From Mariprofundus sp. UBA1536 (GTDB taxonomy: Bacteria; Pseudomonadota; Zetaproteobacteria; Mariprofundales; Mariprofundaceae), in assembly GCA_002323245.1 (NCBI GenBank), contig DCPU01000005.1:62001-126000 (forward strand): a stretch of 64,000 bases of DNA, given 5' to 3'. Of this stretch, positions 54,620 through 63,422 are shown piece after piece (position 1 is the stretch's first letter; each line of letters begins with the position of its first letter). Made by a program: the position numbers and the translations under genes. The notes under the pieces were generated by a model that worked only from the letters and a program-made list of their open reading frames with translations, did no database searches and had not been told where the DNA came from.

Positions 54620-55573
54620 ATGGACAACGCAAATAAGTTCCGCCTCTTTTCTGGTACATCCAACTTAAAATTAACCCAAGAAGTTTGCGCCCATATCGGT
54701 ATGCCTTTGGGTGAAATGTATATTCAGCGCTTTTCTGATGCTGAAATATTTTTGCAATATCAAGAAACCATTCGTGGTTCTGATGTTTTTTTCCTGCAAA
54801 GCACATCTGTGCCTGCCAATGACAATTTGATGGAACTTTTGATTGCTATTGATGCAGCCAAACGCGCATCAGCACGTCAGATTTGTGCGGTGATGCCATA
54901 TTTTGGTTATTCGCGCCAAGATCGTAAAAGCGCTGGCCGCACGCCAATTTCTGCGAAGTTAGTTGCTGATTTGTTAACAACTGCAGGGGTAACTCGCGTA
55001 TTGACCATGGATTTGCATGCAACACAGATTCAAGGATTCTTTAATATCCCTGTCGACAATGTCTTTGCTGGCCCATTGTTCACCAAAGATATTCTTTCGC
55101 TAAACCCTGAAACTGATGAAATTATTGTTGTTTCACCAGATGTTGGCGGTGTTGTTCGTGCACGTGCTTTGGCTAAATCGTTGCATGCAGATATTGCGAT
55201 TGTTGATAAACGACGCCCAGCGCCGAATGTGGCCAAAGTGATGAATATTATTGGTGATGTTGAAGGTAAGCATTGCATACTTATCGATGATATTGTTGAT
55301 ACTGCAGGCACACTTTGTAATGCTGCTGAAGCATTGATGGAGCGCGGCGCTAAGAAGGTATCAGCTTATGCAACGCATGGCGTGTTGTCTGGCCCCGCTG
55401 CTGAGCGCATTGCTGCATCACAAATTCATGAGTTGGTGGTTACCGATAGCATTTTGCAACCGCAAGTCATTTTAGATTTACCGAATGTTCGCGTCTTGAG
55501 CATTGCATCGTTAATGGGGGAGGCGATTTCTCGTATTTACGATGCCCGCTCCATTAGCAGTCTTTACGACTAA
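54620..55573 (+). CDS. prs: Ribose-phosphate pyrophosphokinase
   Basis: 317 residues from ATG 54620 behind CGGAGG (TTG 54617 possible). It makes PRPP for purines, pyrimidines, His, Trp and NAD. Signatures: [47 protein letters not shown] (about 95-115), and the PRPP-loop [13 protein letters not shown]. It follows tRNA-Gln but is not joined to rplY. Confidence 0.97.
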   Translation: MDNANKFRLFSGTSNLKLTQEVCAHIGMPLGEMYIQRFSDAEIFLQYQETIRGSDVFFLQSTSVPANDNLMELLIAIDAAKRASARQICAVMPYFGYSRQDRKSAGRTPISAKLVADLLTTAGVTRVLTMDLHATQIQGFFNIPVDNVFAGPLFTKDILSLNPETDEIIVVSPDVGGVVRARALAKSLHADIAIVDKRRPAPNVAKVMNIIGDVEGKHCILIDDIVDTAGTLCNAAEALMERGAKKVSAYATHGVLSGPAAERIAASQIHELVVTDSILQPQVILDLPNVRVLSIASLMGEAISRIYDARSISSLYD

Positions 55574-55680
55574 CTTTCTTTCCTTTTTTCGATTGCCTCG
55601 CTATAGTGCCAATGTTCTTCACTCGCTGTTGAACATGAAACATTGTATTATTACATAAGAATATAACAAAGGAGCTGCCA

Positions 55681-56598
55681 GTGGTTAAACAAAGAACGCT
55701 TGATCATTCGATTCGTTGCAGCGGCATTGGGTTGCATTCTGGACGTAAGCTTGAATTGGTATTGCACCCTGCAGAAGTTGATACAGGTATTATGTTTGTG
55801 CGTAGTGACTTGGGTGTTGAAATTAAAGGGCACGTAAGTTCCGTTGTTGATACCCGCCTGTGCACCACGATTGGTAACGGCGACGCTACGATTTCTACTG
55901 TAGAACACATCATGTCTGCTTTGGCTGGTTTGGGCATTGATAATGCTCGCATTGAAGTGAATGGTGCTGAGATTCCTGTCATGGATGGCTCGGCTTCCCC
56001 ATTTGTGTTTTTGATTCAATGCGCAGGTATTGCTGAGCAAGAAAAACCGAAGAAAGTATTGCGTGTGTTAAAACGCGTAAGTATTGAAGATGAAGAAAAA
56101 TCTTGTGCGCTTTATCCTGCAAGTGGTTTCCGCGTCTCTTATTTGCTTGATTATCCTCATCCCCTTTTATCCAACTGCAAAGTGAACTTTGACTTTTCTC
56201 GTCAAGGTTATGCGCGTGAAGTTGGTCGTGCGCGCACATTTGGCTTTATCCATGAAGTTGAAGCTTTGCAAAAAGCTGGCTTAGCTTTGGGTGGCTCCAT
56301 GGATAATGCTGTTGTATTGGATAAATACGGTGTATTGAACAGTGGCGGTTTGCGTTATGCTGATGAATGCGCTCGTCATAAAGTATTGGATACTGTCGGT
56401 GATTTATTCCTTGCTGGCTTGCCTATTGTGGGTGCCTTTGAAGGTGAGCGTAGTGGCCACGCTATGAATTGCCAATTGGTAAGCGCTTTGCTGGCAGACG
56501 AAAGTGCTTGGGTCATTGAAGAGTTGGCAGCACCAATTGCTGATGAAGCCACCCAGCCAGAAGCGATGCCAGCATCTGTCACAGGGATGATGCACTAA
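55681..56598 (+). CDS. lpxC: UDP-3-O-acyl-N-acetylglucosamine deacetylase
   Basis: 305 residues from GTG 55681 behind AAAGGAG. Zn-dependent committed step of lipid A synthesis. Motifs: RCSGIGLHSGRKLELVLHPA, TVEHIMSALAGLGIDNA (zinc His), IPVMDGSASPF, RTFGFI, and RHKVLDTVGDLFL (zinc His/Asp). The presence of LpxC shows an LPS-bearing outer membrane. It is not within a cell-division cluster here. Confidence 0.97.
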   Translation: MVKQRTLDHSIRCSGIGLHSGRKLELVLHPAEVDTGIMFVRSDLGVEIKGHVSSVVDTRLCTTIGNGDATISTVEHIMSALAGLGIDNARIEVNGAEIPVMDGSASPFVFLIQCAGIAEQEKPKKVLRVLKRVSIEDEEKSCALYPASGFRVSYLLDYPHPLLSNCKVNFDFSRQGYAREVGRARTFGFIHEVEALQKAGLALGGSMDNAVVLDKYGVLNSGGLRYADECARHKVLDTVGDLFLAGLPIVGAFEGERSGHAMNCQLVSALLADESAWVIEELAAPIADEATQPEAMPASVTGMMH

Positions 56599-56692
56599 GC
56601 TTTTCAATCTTGCTTTGTTCACTTTGAAACAAAGTTTTTTATACTAAACAATAATAGTCAACAAGGTGCAGATTCAATGCTACGCTGCGACA

Positions 56693-57439
56693 ATGACAGA
56701 TAAGACTCATTTCGGTTTCGAAACCGTTCCCAAAGAAGAAAAAGCTGGAAAAGTCATGGAAGTGTTCTCTTCCGTAGCTTATAAATATGACATTATGAAT
56801 GATTTCATGAGCGGTGGCATGCATCGCTTGTGGAAAAAGCAGTTTATCGCCAAAGCGGTGTTACCCAATGGTGGCACAGGCTTGGATGTTGCTGCTGGTT
56901 CTGGTGATATTTCTATAGGTTTGCTGCGTAAAAAAAATCGCCAAGCCCGCATCATTTTAACCGATTTGAATGGCCCCATGTTGCAAGAAGGTGCGCGCCG
57001 AATTCTTGATGAAGGATTGCTGCCGGGTACTGCTGATTGTATCCAGTCTGATGGTACCAAACTTCCCTTTGCCGATAATAGTTTTGATTTGGTGACCATT
57101 GCATTTGGCATACGTAATTTTGTGGATGTGCCGCTCGGTTTATCTGAGTTTTACCGTGTGTTAAAACCAGGCGGGCAATTTATGTGCTTGGAGTTTTCCA
57201 AACCTGTATTGCCAATGCTTGATGTTATTTATGATGCTTATTCCTTTAATGTGATTCCTAAGATGGGTGAGATGGTTACTGGTGATAAAGATTCTTATCA
57301 ATATTTGGTCGAATCTATTCGCCGTTTCCCAGATCAAGAGCGATTTGCGAAGTGGATTAAACAAGCAGGCTTTGATTTGGTGCGCCATGACAACTTAACC
57401 GGTGGCATCGTCGCCATGCACCGAGGGTATAAAATATGA
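56693..57439 (+). CDS. ubiE: Ubiquinone/menaquinone C-methyltransferase
   Basis: 248 residues from ATG 56693, matching UbiE starts (THFGFETVPKEEKAGKV); the GTG at 56666 is an alternative. SAM motif LDVAAGSGDISIGL, plus FGIRNFVDVPLGLSEFYRVLKPGGQF in pieces and RHDNLTGGIVAMHRGYK at the end are the family marks. Its last bases overlap the ubiJ start (ATGA). Confidence 0.95.
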   Translation: MTDKTHFGFETVPKEEKAGKVMEVFSSVAYKYDIMNDFMSGGMHRLWKKQFIAKAVLPNGGTGLDVAAGSGDISIGLLRKKNRQARIILTDLNGPMLQEGARRILDEGLLPGTADCIQSDGTKLPFADNSFDLVTIAFGIRNFVDVPLGLSEFYRVLKPGGQFMCLEFSKPVLPMLDVIYDAYSFNVIPKMGEMVTGDKDSYQYLVESIRRFPDQERFAKWIKQAGFDLVRHDNLTGGIVAMHRGYKI

Positions 57440-58083
57440 GCGTGATGTTTCTACCACTGCGGCTCATTCCAGTACCTGTACAATGCGTGGTACTAAGTTC
57501 CGTTTTACAATTGTTTTTTACTGATAATGAAAAGCTGGAAAACACCCTTGAAGGTTTGGAAGGTCATGTGTTTCGTGTACATATCCGCGATACGGGTGCA
57601 GTGCTCTTTATTGGTTTTAAATCGGGTTCGGTTTGGGTGCACCCCACAGCCGATTCGCGCCCTGATGTGAAAATTGAATCAAGCACATCTGGCTTTGCGC
57701 GTTTGTGTTTTGCAAAAGAAGACCCTGATACGCTTGTGTTTGAAAAAGTACTAAAACTCTCCGGTGATTCTGAAGCCATGTTACGCTTTCAAAAGCTGTT
57801 GGCCGAACTTGATTTGGACTGGGAACTTGAACTCAGGCGCTTGTTCGGTGATTTCTTTGGCCGAAAAGTGGCCACCGCTGCTCATAAGCTGGTTGCTGCA
57901 GAAAAGAAAATTTTTCAGTCCTCAACATCTGTAGTCGACGAGTGCTTACAAAAGGTACATGCACCAGATGCTGAGCGCCTTCAGCATTGGCAGGCAGGTG
58001 TGGAATCAGTATTGCGCAAGGTAAATAAGTTAGAGCGTCAGCTGGATAAAATTGAACACCTCGCCCAAAAGCAAAACGTATGA
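57436..58083 (+). CDS. ubiJ: Ubiquinone assembly factor UbiJ-like (SCP2 domain)
   Basis: 215 residues, an N-terminal SCP2-type lipid-binding domain (about 20-120, LEGHVFRVHIRDTGAVLFIGFKSGSVWV) and a C-terminal helical coiled coil (about 155-212). UbiJ holds the lipid intermediates for the Ubi metabolon. The ubiE-ubiJ-ubiB order with four-base overlaps on both sides gives the name weight. Confidence 0.9.
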   Translation: MSVMFLPLRLIPVPVQCVVLSSVLQLFFTDNEKLENTLEGLEGHVFRVHIRDTGAVLFIGFKSGSVWVHPTADSRPDVKIESSTSGFARLCFAKEDPDTLVFEKVLKLSGDSEAMLRFQKLLAELDLDWELELRRLFGDFFGRKVATAAHKLVAAEKKIFQSSTSVVDECLQKVHAPDAERLQHWQAGVESVLRKVNKLERQLDKIEHLAQKQNV

Positions 58084-59681
58084 AATTTAAGCACACCCGC
58101 CGTAACTTAAGGCTACTCTTTATCATTCATGTATTAGCCACACATGGGTTGGCGGCAGTGGCTTATCGCTTACGATTGTTTCGTCCATATATTTGGGTTG
58201 TACAGTTGTTTAGCGCTGAATATCAACCCAAAGAATTGGGCGTTCAAATTCGTCTAGCATTAGAGCGACTTGGTCCTAGCTTTATTAAGTTTGGTCAAAT
58301 GATGTCCACGCGTGTCGATGTACTTCCCATCGACGTGGCTTTAGAACTAAAAAAATTGCAAGACAATGTACCACCAGAACCGTTCTCGGTTGTTTCTACA
58401 CTGCTAGCTAAAGCATACAAACGCAAAGCCATTGGCGAAGATGGCGTGTTTGCGCAATTTGATGAAGTGCCTGTGGCGGCAGCATCAATCGCCCAAGTTC
58501 ATTTTGCCACGCTGCATAATGGCCGTGAAGTTGCGGTGAAAGTGAGACGACCGCATATCGATAGAATGATTGAAGCTGATTTATCCATTTTACGGCTTCT
58601 TGCTTCTTTATTTGATCGTTACTTTCCTGAATATGAACGCCTAAAAGCGCCACAAGTGGTTGAAGAGTTTGCGGTCACTATTTTGGGTGAGTTGAACCTG
58701 CGTTCAGAAGCTGCACATGCCAGCCGCTTTACCGATCAATTGGTGGGTATTGAAGGCGTCGAAGTGCCAGAAGTTTTTTGGGATTATACCAATAAGGATG
58801 TCTTGGTTACGGAGCGCTTTTACGGTATCTCGATTGATGAGAAAGAGCAGCTTATTGCTGCTGGCCATGATCTGGTGGCGCTGTGTAGTAAAGTGCAAAA
58901 AATGTTTTTCCATATGGTGTTTATCGATGGTTATTTTCATGCTGATTTGCATCCTGGAAATATTTTCGTGTCGGATACTGGAAAAATCCTTTTGGTGGAT
59001 TTTGGTATTGTTGGCAGGTTGGAATTACAAAGCCGCGTTTATCTTGCTGATATGTTGCTCGCTTTCTTACAGCAGGATTATAAACGCGCAGCCGAGGTCC
59101 ATGTAGAGGCCGGTTATGTGCCTTATCATACGGATGTATCGGCCTTTGAAGATGCACTGCGCGAAATTGCAGTGCCCATTTTTAATCGCCCACTCAAAGA
59201 TATTTCAATTGCTGAGTTACTCTTTTATTTGTTTGCAGTGACAGAGCGTTTTCAAATGGAAACGCGACCCGAATTACTTTTGCTGCAAAAGAGTATGGTG
59301 GTAATTGAAGGCGTGACCCGTGAGTTGGCACCAGATATTAATATTTGGGAGTTATCCAAGCCCTTGGTATCCAAATGGGCAGCTGAAAACTTAGGCCCCA
59401 AAGGCAAAGCCCTACGTTTGTATTCTGAAGGCAAACACCAGCTGTATGCTTGGATGAAATTGCCTGAAGAAATCAACCAACATTTTGAACAGTTGCATCA
59501 AAAATTCCCGCAAAGCAGTGCTGGGTTAACACTACCCGACTTGCTTGCCATAGCTGCTTTAACGTCAGGTGGCATCATAGCGGGGATGTTCTGGCAACAA
59601 CCATGGCTTTCACCAAACCTACTTATTGCTTATGGACTACTCAGTTTTGGCGTCTGGCTTCAATGGGTTTACCGCAGTTAA
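58080..59681 (+). CDS. ubiB: Atypical kinase/ATPase UbiB
   Basis: 533 residues. UbiB-family marks: the KxGQ motif FIKFGQMMSTRVDVLP, the A-rich loop VAAASIAQVHFATL, VAVKVRRP, the catalytic FHADLHPGNIFV and DFG as LVDFGIVG. Two C-terminal membrane segments (about 480-530). It supports ubiquinone synthesis from the inner membrane. The start overlaps ubiJ by four bases. Confidence 0.96.
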   Translation: MKFKHTRRNLRLLFIIHVLATHGLAAVAYRLRLFRPYIWVVQLFSAEYQPKELGVQIRLALERLGPSFIKFGQMMSTRVDVLPIDVALELKKLQDNVPPEPFSVVSTLLAKAYKRKAIGEDGVFAQFDEVPVAAASIAQVHFATLHNGREVAVKVRRPHIDRMIEADLSILRLLASLFDRYFPEYERLKAPQVVEEFAVTILGELNLRSEAAHASRFTDQLVGIEGVEVPEVFWDYTNKDVLVTERFYGISIDEKEQLIAAGHDLVALCSKVQKMFFHMVFIDGYFHADLHPGNIFVSDTGKILLVDFGIVGRLELQSRVYLADMLLAFLQQDYKRAAEVHVEAGYVPYHTDVSAFEDALREIAVPIFNRPLKDISIAELLFYLFAVTERFQMETRPELLLLQKSMVVIEGVTRELAPDINIWELSKPLVSKWAAENLGPKGKALRLYSEGKHQLYAWMKLPEEINQHFEQLHQKFPQSSAGLTLPDLLAIAALTSGGIIAGMFWQQPWLSPNLLIAYGLLSFGVWLQWVYRS

Positions 59682-59690
59682 TTAACCTGC

Positions 59691-61079
59691 TTATGCGGCC
59701 GGGAATAACATCGAACGCGGGTCAAGTAGGGCATCAAGCTCAGAAGCTGGTAAGATATTCTCATCCAAACACAACTGACGAACAGTTTTCCCTTCTTTGA
59801 CTGCTCGTTTGGCAATGTCTGAAGCTTTGTCATAACCAATCACTGGTGCAAGGGAAGTGACCATGCTCATGCTCCAATCTATCTGTTGCTCGCACTTTTC
59901 AATATTAGCGGTCAACCCAACAATACATTTATCTGCGAACATCATGGATGCATTGGCGAGCAACTCTTCAGACTCAAGTAGATTATGAGCAATTACTGGC
60001 AACATCACATTCAAATCCAATAAGCCTGATGCCCCTGCATAAGTGATGGTGGCATCATTGCCAAACACTTGGGCGCAAACCTGCGCCAGTGATTCGGCAA
60101 TCACTGGATTTACCTTACCGGGCATAATGGAGGAGCCAGGCTGAACAGCGGGCACAGTAATCTCACCAATGCCGCAGCGCGGGCCCATATTGAGCACACG
60201 CACATCATTGGCAATTTTCACCAACGATACAGCCACAGTGCGCAATGCACCCGATAACTCAACGGCTGCATCTTGGGCGGCTTGTGCTTCAAAATGATTG
60301 CCAGCTTCGTGAAACGCAATGCCATAACTTTCTGAAAGTGCTGCGGCAATCTTTGCGCCGAATTCAGGATGGGTATTTAAGCCAGTGCCAACGGCTGTGC
60401 CGCCTTGTGCTAACTCGCATAAACGCGGCAAGCATGCTTGTAAACGGGCAATACCAAGCTCTACCTGACGCGCCCAACTTGAGATTTCTTGGCCCAAGGT
60501 AATGGGTGTGGCATCCATCAAATGAGTACGACCTATTTTCACCACATCCATGGTTTCATGAGCTTTGATATTCAGCGCTTGATGTAGGTGGCTTAGGGCA
60601 GGTATGAGTTTATGTACCAACACATCAGCTGCTGCCAAATGAATAGCTGTGGGAATCACATCATTCGAGCTTTGCCCCATATTGACATCATCATTGGGAT
60701 GGATGCCAATCGTTGCATCGAGTTGTAAGCAGCGATGTGCAATCACTTCATTGGCATTCATGTTGGTGGATGTGCCCGAGCCTGTTTGGAAAATATCCAA
60801 AACGAAATGTTTGTCCCAGTCGCCATTGGCAACTTCTAGGGCAACACGTTCAATCATATCTGCCTTAGGTTTACTGAGTTTTCCCAATGCAGCATTGGTG
60901 GTCGCAGCATTGGCTTTGATTTGACCAAGGGCTTTGATAAATACGCGTGAAAAGCGCAGCTGTGATACGGGGAAGTTTTCCACAGCGCGGGCTGTGGAAG
61001 CACCATACATCGCATCTAAGGGCACTTGCATTTCGCCCATGGAATCGCGTTCGGTGCGGAATTTAGCGTTGTTTGTCAT
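59691..61079 (-). CDS. fumC: Class II fumarate hydratase
   Basis: 462 residues. Signature GSSIMPGKVNPV, with TGSGTSTNMNANEVIA, VNMGQSSNDVIPTAIH and GGTAVGTGLNTHPEFG. It interconverts fumarate and malate without an Fe-S cluster. Its ATG lies 17 bases inside the end of the SpoIIE-type phosphatase gene, so it is the last gene of the run from 64000. It converges with ubiB. Confidence 0.97.
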   Translation of the reverse strand: MTNNAKFRTERDSMGEMQVPLDAMYGASTARAVENFPVSQLRFSRVFIKALGQIKANAATTNAALGKLSKPKADMIERVALEVANGDWDKHFVLDIFQTGSGTSTNMNANEVIAHRCLQLDATIGIHPNDDVNMGQSSNDVIPTAIHLAAADVLVHKLIPALSHLHQALNIKAHETMDVVKIGRTHLMDATPITLGQEISSWARQVELGIARLQACLPRLCELAQGGTAVGTGLNTHPEFGAKIAAALSESYGIAFHEAGNHFEAQAAQDAAVELSGALRTVAVSLVKIANDVRVLNMGPRCGIGEITVPAVQPGSSIMPGKVNPVIAESLAQVCAQVFGNDATITYAGASGLLDLNVMLPVIAHNLLESEELLANASMMFADKCIVGLTANIEKCEQQIDWSMSMVTSLAPVIGYDKASDIAKRAVKEGKTVRQLCLDENILPASELDALLDPRSMLFPAA

Positions 61080-62715
61080 GTTGGTAACTCCGTTTTAAGC
61101 ATAACATCGTGATATCATCTTCTCTGGCGATAAAACCAGTGTCATCAAGTTCTGTGAGCAGTGATTCGGGAAGCACCACAGGGTCCAGTTGTTTATGTTT
61201 AGCAAACCAAGACTGCACGCGTTTATCACCAAACATTTTCCCGTCACTAGCATGGCGCGCTTCGGTGATGCCATCGGTACAGGCAAACAGAGCATCACCA
61301 ATAGCCAGAGAAACCGATTCTGTATGTACAGCTAGATTGTCGAGCATGCCTAATGGTGGAGAGGATGCTTCCAAGCTTCGAATGCTATTGTTATGCCATA
61401 ACAGTGGTGGTGTGTGTCCAGCATTGATCCAATGCAATTCATTGTTCTCCGGCTGCAATTCAGCAATAAATAGGGTGACGAATCTGCCGCCCTGCATCGA
61501 CATGTGCAGTGATTGATTGATGTAGGTAACAGCATCAATCAGCGTAATGCTTTCACTGTTGGCTAACACATGCAGCATGGCTTGTAAGTTAGCTACGGTA
61601 AGTGCGGCTGGATAACCTTTGCCCGCCACATCGGCAATCACAAGCCAGAGGGAACCATTGCTGCGTTCGATGTAATCAAAATAATCCCCACCGACGGCAT
61701 AGCAGCTTTGCTGGTAGCCGAACACTGCATACCCTTGAATCATAGGTTCGGATTTTGGCATGAGGCCGCGTTGGATTTCACTGGCAATGGCGATGGAGTC
61801 TTTTAAGTCATCGCGCTCTTTTAAGCCTACAAGTGCAGTATTGAGTCCTCGTGCGAGTTCGCCCATGTCATCGTCTATCATCACGGCCACATGACCATCA
61901 AATTTTCCAAGCCGTAAGAAGTTGAGCCCCGATGCTAGCTCTTGGGTAATGCGGCGAACAGTATTGCTGGTAATCCAAATCAGTGAAGTGCCGCCGATAA
62001 TGAGGTTCACAAACAATATCACTGCCTGCATGAGGATAAATTGTTGTTCTTCGGTGTTGCTGTCGCCAAACATCAAGGCGGAGAAAATAGCCAGTGTTGC
62101 TACGGGCACTAGGGAAGTCGCGCCAAAAATGAGCCAAGGGCGGTTATAAGAGCGTAATAACCATGGGTGGGCCTGGGTGGTGTTTAAATCGCCAACGAAG
62201 AGCTGCTGAACACTCAAGCGTTTTCTCACGCGCACCATCCAGGTGATGGAAAGAGCTGTGGCAATGAAGGGAATAAGGATGCCAAGGTTATAAGTAACAT
62301 TTAAGCCCATTGCGACCGTCATTTTAGGGGTGAGAGTAAAATCCAGGAATGCAGAAAAAATAATGACACTGATAAATAAATACACGATATAAACCAGACC
62401 AGCGATGGTGAAACCGCGCAATGCACGCACAGGCAAATGCGTCATGGTTTCTTCTAACGCTTGAGGGTTTTGGCTTAAAATAGCCCCGCGGATGGGTCGA
62501 TGAACCCAGACGGCAGCGGGTGTGAAAATGACCACAAACATCATCAAATCTTTGATGCTCGACCAAATTAGGCTGTGGTTGATGATGAGTTGTGCGGATA
62601 GTTGCACAGTAGTGTGTAGCACCGTCATTAGCGCAAGCAACGGTAGCAAGGCAATGACATAGCGGCTCATGGAACAGATGCGCAGCAGCGCAGCTTGTTG
62701 CGATAACTTACTCAT
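61063..62715 (-). CDS. Membrane PP2C-like phosphatase (SpoIIE/RsbU type) with HAMP-like linker
   Basis: 550 residues. Six or so membrane segments (about 16-215), a HAMP-like linker (about 235-305, ELASGLNFLRLGKFDGHVAVMIDDDMGELARGLN in parts), and a SpoIIE phosphatase domain (about 320-545) with GGDYFDY, LVIADVAGKGYPAAL, NAGHTPPLL and FACTDGITEAR holding the metal Asp residues. Such enzymes dephosphorylate anti-sigma antagonists. It overlaps the second PII-like gene by eight bases and fumC by 17. No anti-sigma partner is in view. Confidence 0.92.
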   Translation of the reverse strand: MSKLSQQAALLRICSMSRYVIALLPLLALMTVLHTTVQLSAQLIINHSLIWSSIKDLMMFVVIFTPAAVWVHRPIRGAILSQNPQALEETMTHLPVRALRGFTIAGLVYIVYLFISVIIFSAFLDFTLTPKMTVAMGLNVTYNLGILIPFIATALSITWMVRVRKRLSVQQLFVGDLNTTQAHPWLLRSYNRPWLIFGATSLVPVATLAIFSALMFGDSNTEEQQFILMQAVILFVNLIIGGTSLIWITSNTVRRITQELASGLNFLRLGKFDGHVAVMIDDDMGELARGLNTALVGLKERDDLKDSIAIASEIQRGLMPKSEPMIQGYAVFGYQQSCYAVGGDYFDYIERSNGSLWLVIADVAGKGYPAALTVANLQAMLHVLANSESITLIDAVTYINQSLHMSMQGGRFVTLFIAELQPENNELHWINAGHTPPLLWHNNSIRSLEASSPPLGMLDNLAVHTESVSLAIGDALFACTDGITEARHASDGKMFGDKRVQSWFAKHKQLDPVVLPESLLTELDDTGFIAREDDITMLCLKRSYQHDKQR

Positions 62716-63046
62716 TGTCTAACTCGGGTGGCGCAAGATTGATGGCAGGGCTGCCAGCATGTTGCTGAATGGCTGTGACATACACGATTCCACCGTGAGG
62801 GCGATTGACATCGGCTTTGTCAAAAATGTAAGCGAAAATTTCATCCACTTGATTGGCTTGCACCACCACACTTAATACGCCTTTTTCAGTTTGCTGACCT
62901 AGGCCGCGCGTGGCTTCAGATGAGCTGCGACCAAAACCACGGGCAAAGTTATACACGCCCGCCCTTAAGCCGAAATCGCGAAATAATCCCTGGACTGTGT
63001 CGGGAATTTTATTTTCCGCAGCTATGCAAGTAATGAGTTTATACAT
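62708..63046 (-). CDS. PII-like signal protein, second copy
   Basis: 112 residues from ATG 63046 (the open frame to 63121 overlaps the other PII-like gene). The ferredoxin-like PII fold is suggested by the start YKLITCIAAENKIPDTVQGLFRDFGLRAGVYNFARG and by VLSVVVQANQVDEIFAYIFDKADVNRPHGGIVYVTAIQ (in pieces). The T-loop Tyr/Gln pattern of GlnB is absent, so it belongs to the PII-like group found beside DUF1538 transporters. The overlapping arrangement shows co-translation. Confidence 0.85.
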   Translation of the reverse strand: MYKLITCIAAENKIPDTVQGLFRDFGLRAGVYNFARGFGRSSSEATRGLGQQTEKGVLSVVVQANQVDEIFAYIFDKADVNRPHGGIVYVTAIQQHAGSPAINLAPPELDNE

Positions 63047-63422
63047 TGCTTTTTTGAGCGTCGCTATCGGAAATAGCATCAAGAATGTGTTGGGGGATAT
63101 AGGTGCTGGCTTTTTCAACACGCGTCGAATAAATCATGCCCATACCAGGCGTGTCGATTTGCGCAGCAGCTGACATTTGCTCGAAAATACGATCGCTTAA
63201 ATCACTGGGTACCAAAATATTGATCACTTCTTTCTCGGTGTCGACCGCAATAGATAAAATCCCGAGTAATTCTTGCACGCCATACCCATGGCCATAATGA
63301 ATGGTGGCTCCTTGCGCTCCTGCATCTTGAGCTGCTTTAATGACTGCCTTAGCTCGCCCGCGTTGTACGATACAAGTGATCAGAAAAACATCGGTTAATA
63401 CGTTGATATGCTGAATGCTCAT
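63039..63422 (-). CDS. PII-like signal protein, first copy
   Basis: 127 residues. PII-fold elements: DVFLITCIVQRGRAKAVIKAAQDAGAQGATIHYGHGYGV, VINILVPSDLSDRIFEQMSAAAQID and GMGMIYST (each in part). The usual PII effector residues are not preserved, so it is not GlnB/GlnK. It overlaps the DUF1538 gene by four bases upstream and the next PII-like gene by eight, so it probably gates or senses for the transporter. Confidence 0.86.
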   Translation of the reverse strand: MSIQHINVLTDVFLITCIVQRGRAKAVIKAAQDAGAQGATIHYGHGYGVQELLGILSIAVDTEKEVINILVPSDLSDRIFEQMSAAAQIDTPGMGMIYSTRVEKASTYIPQHILDAISDSDAQKSNV

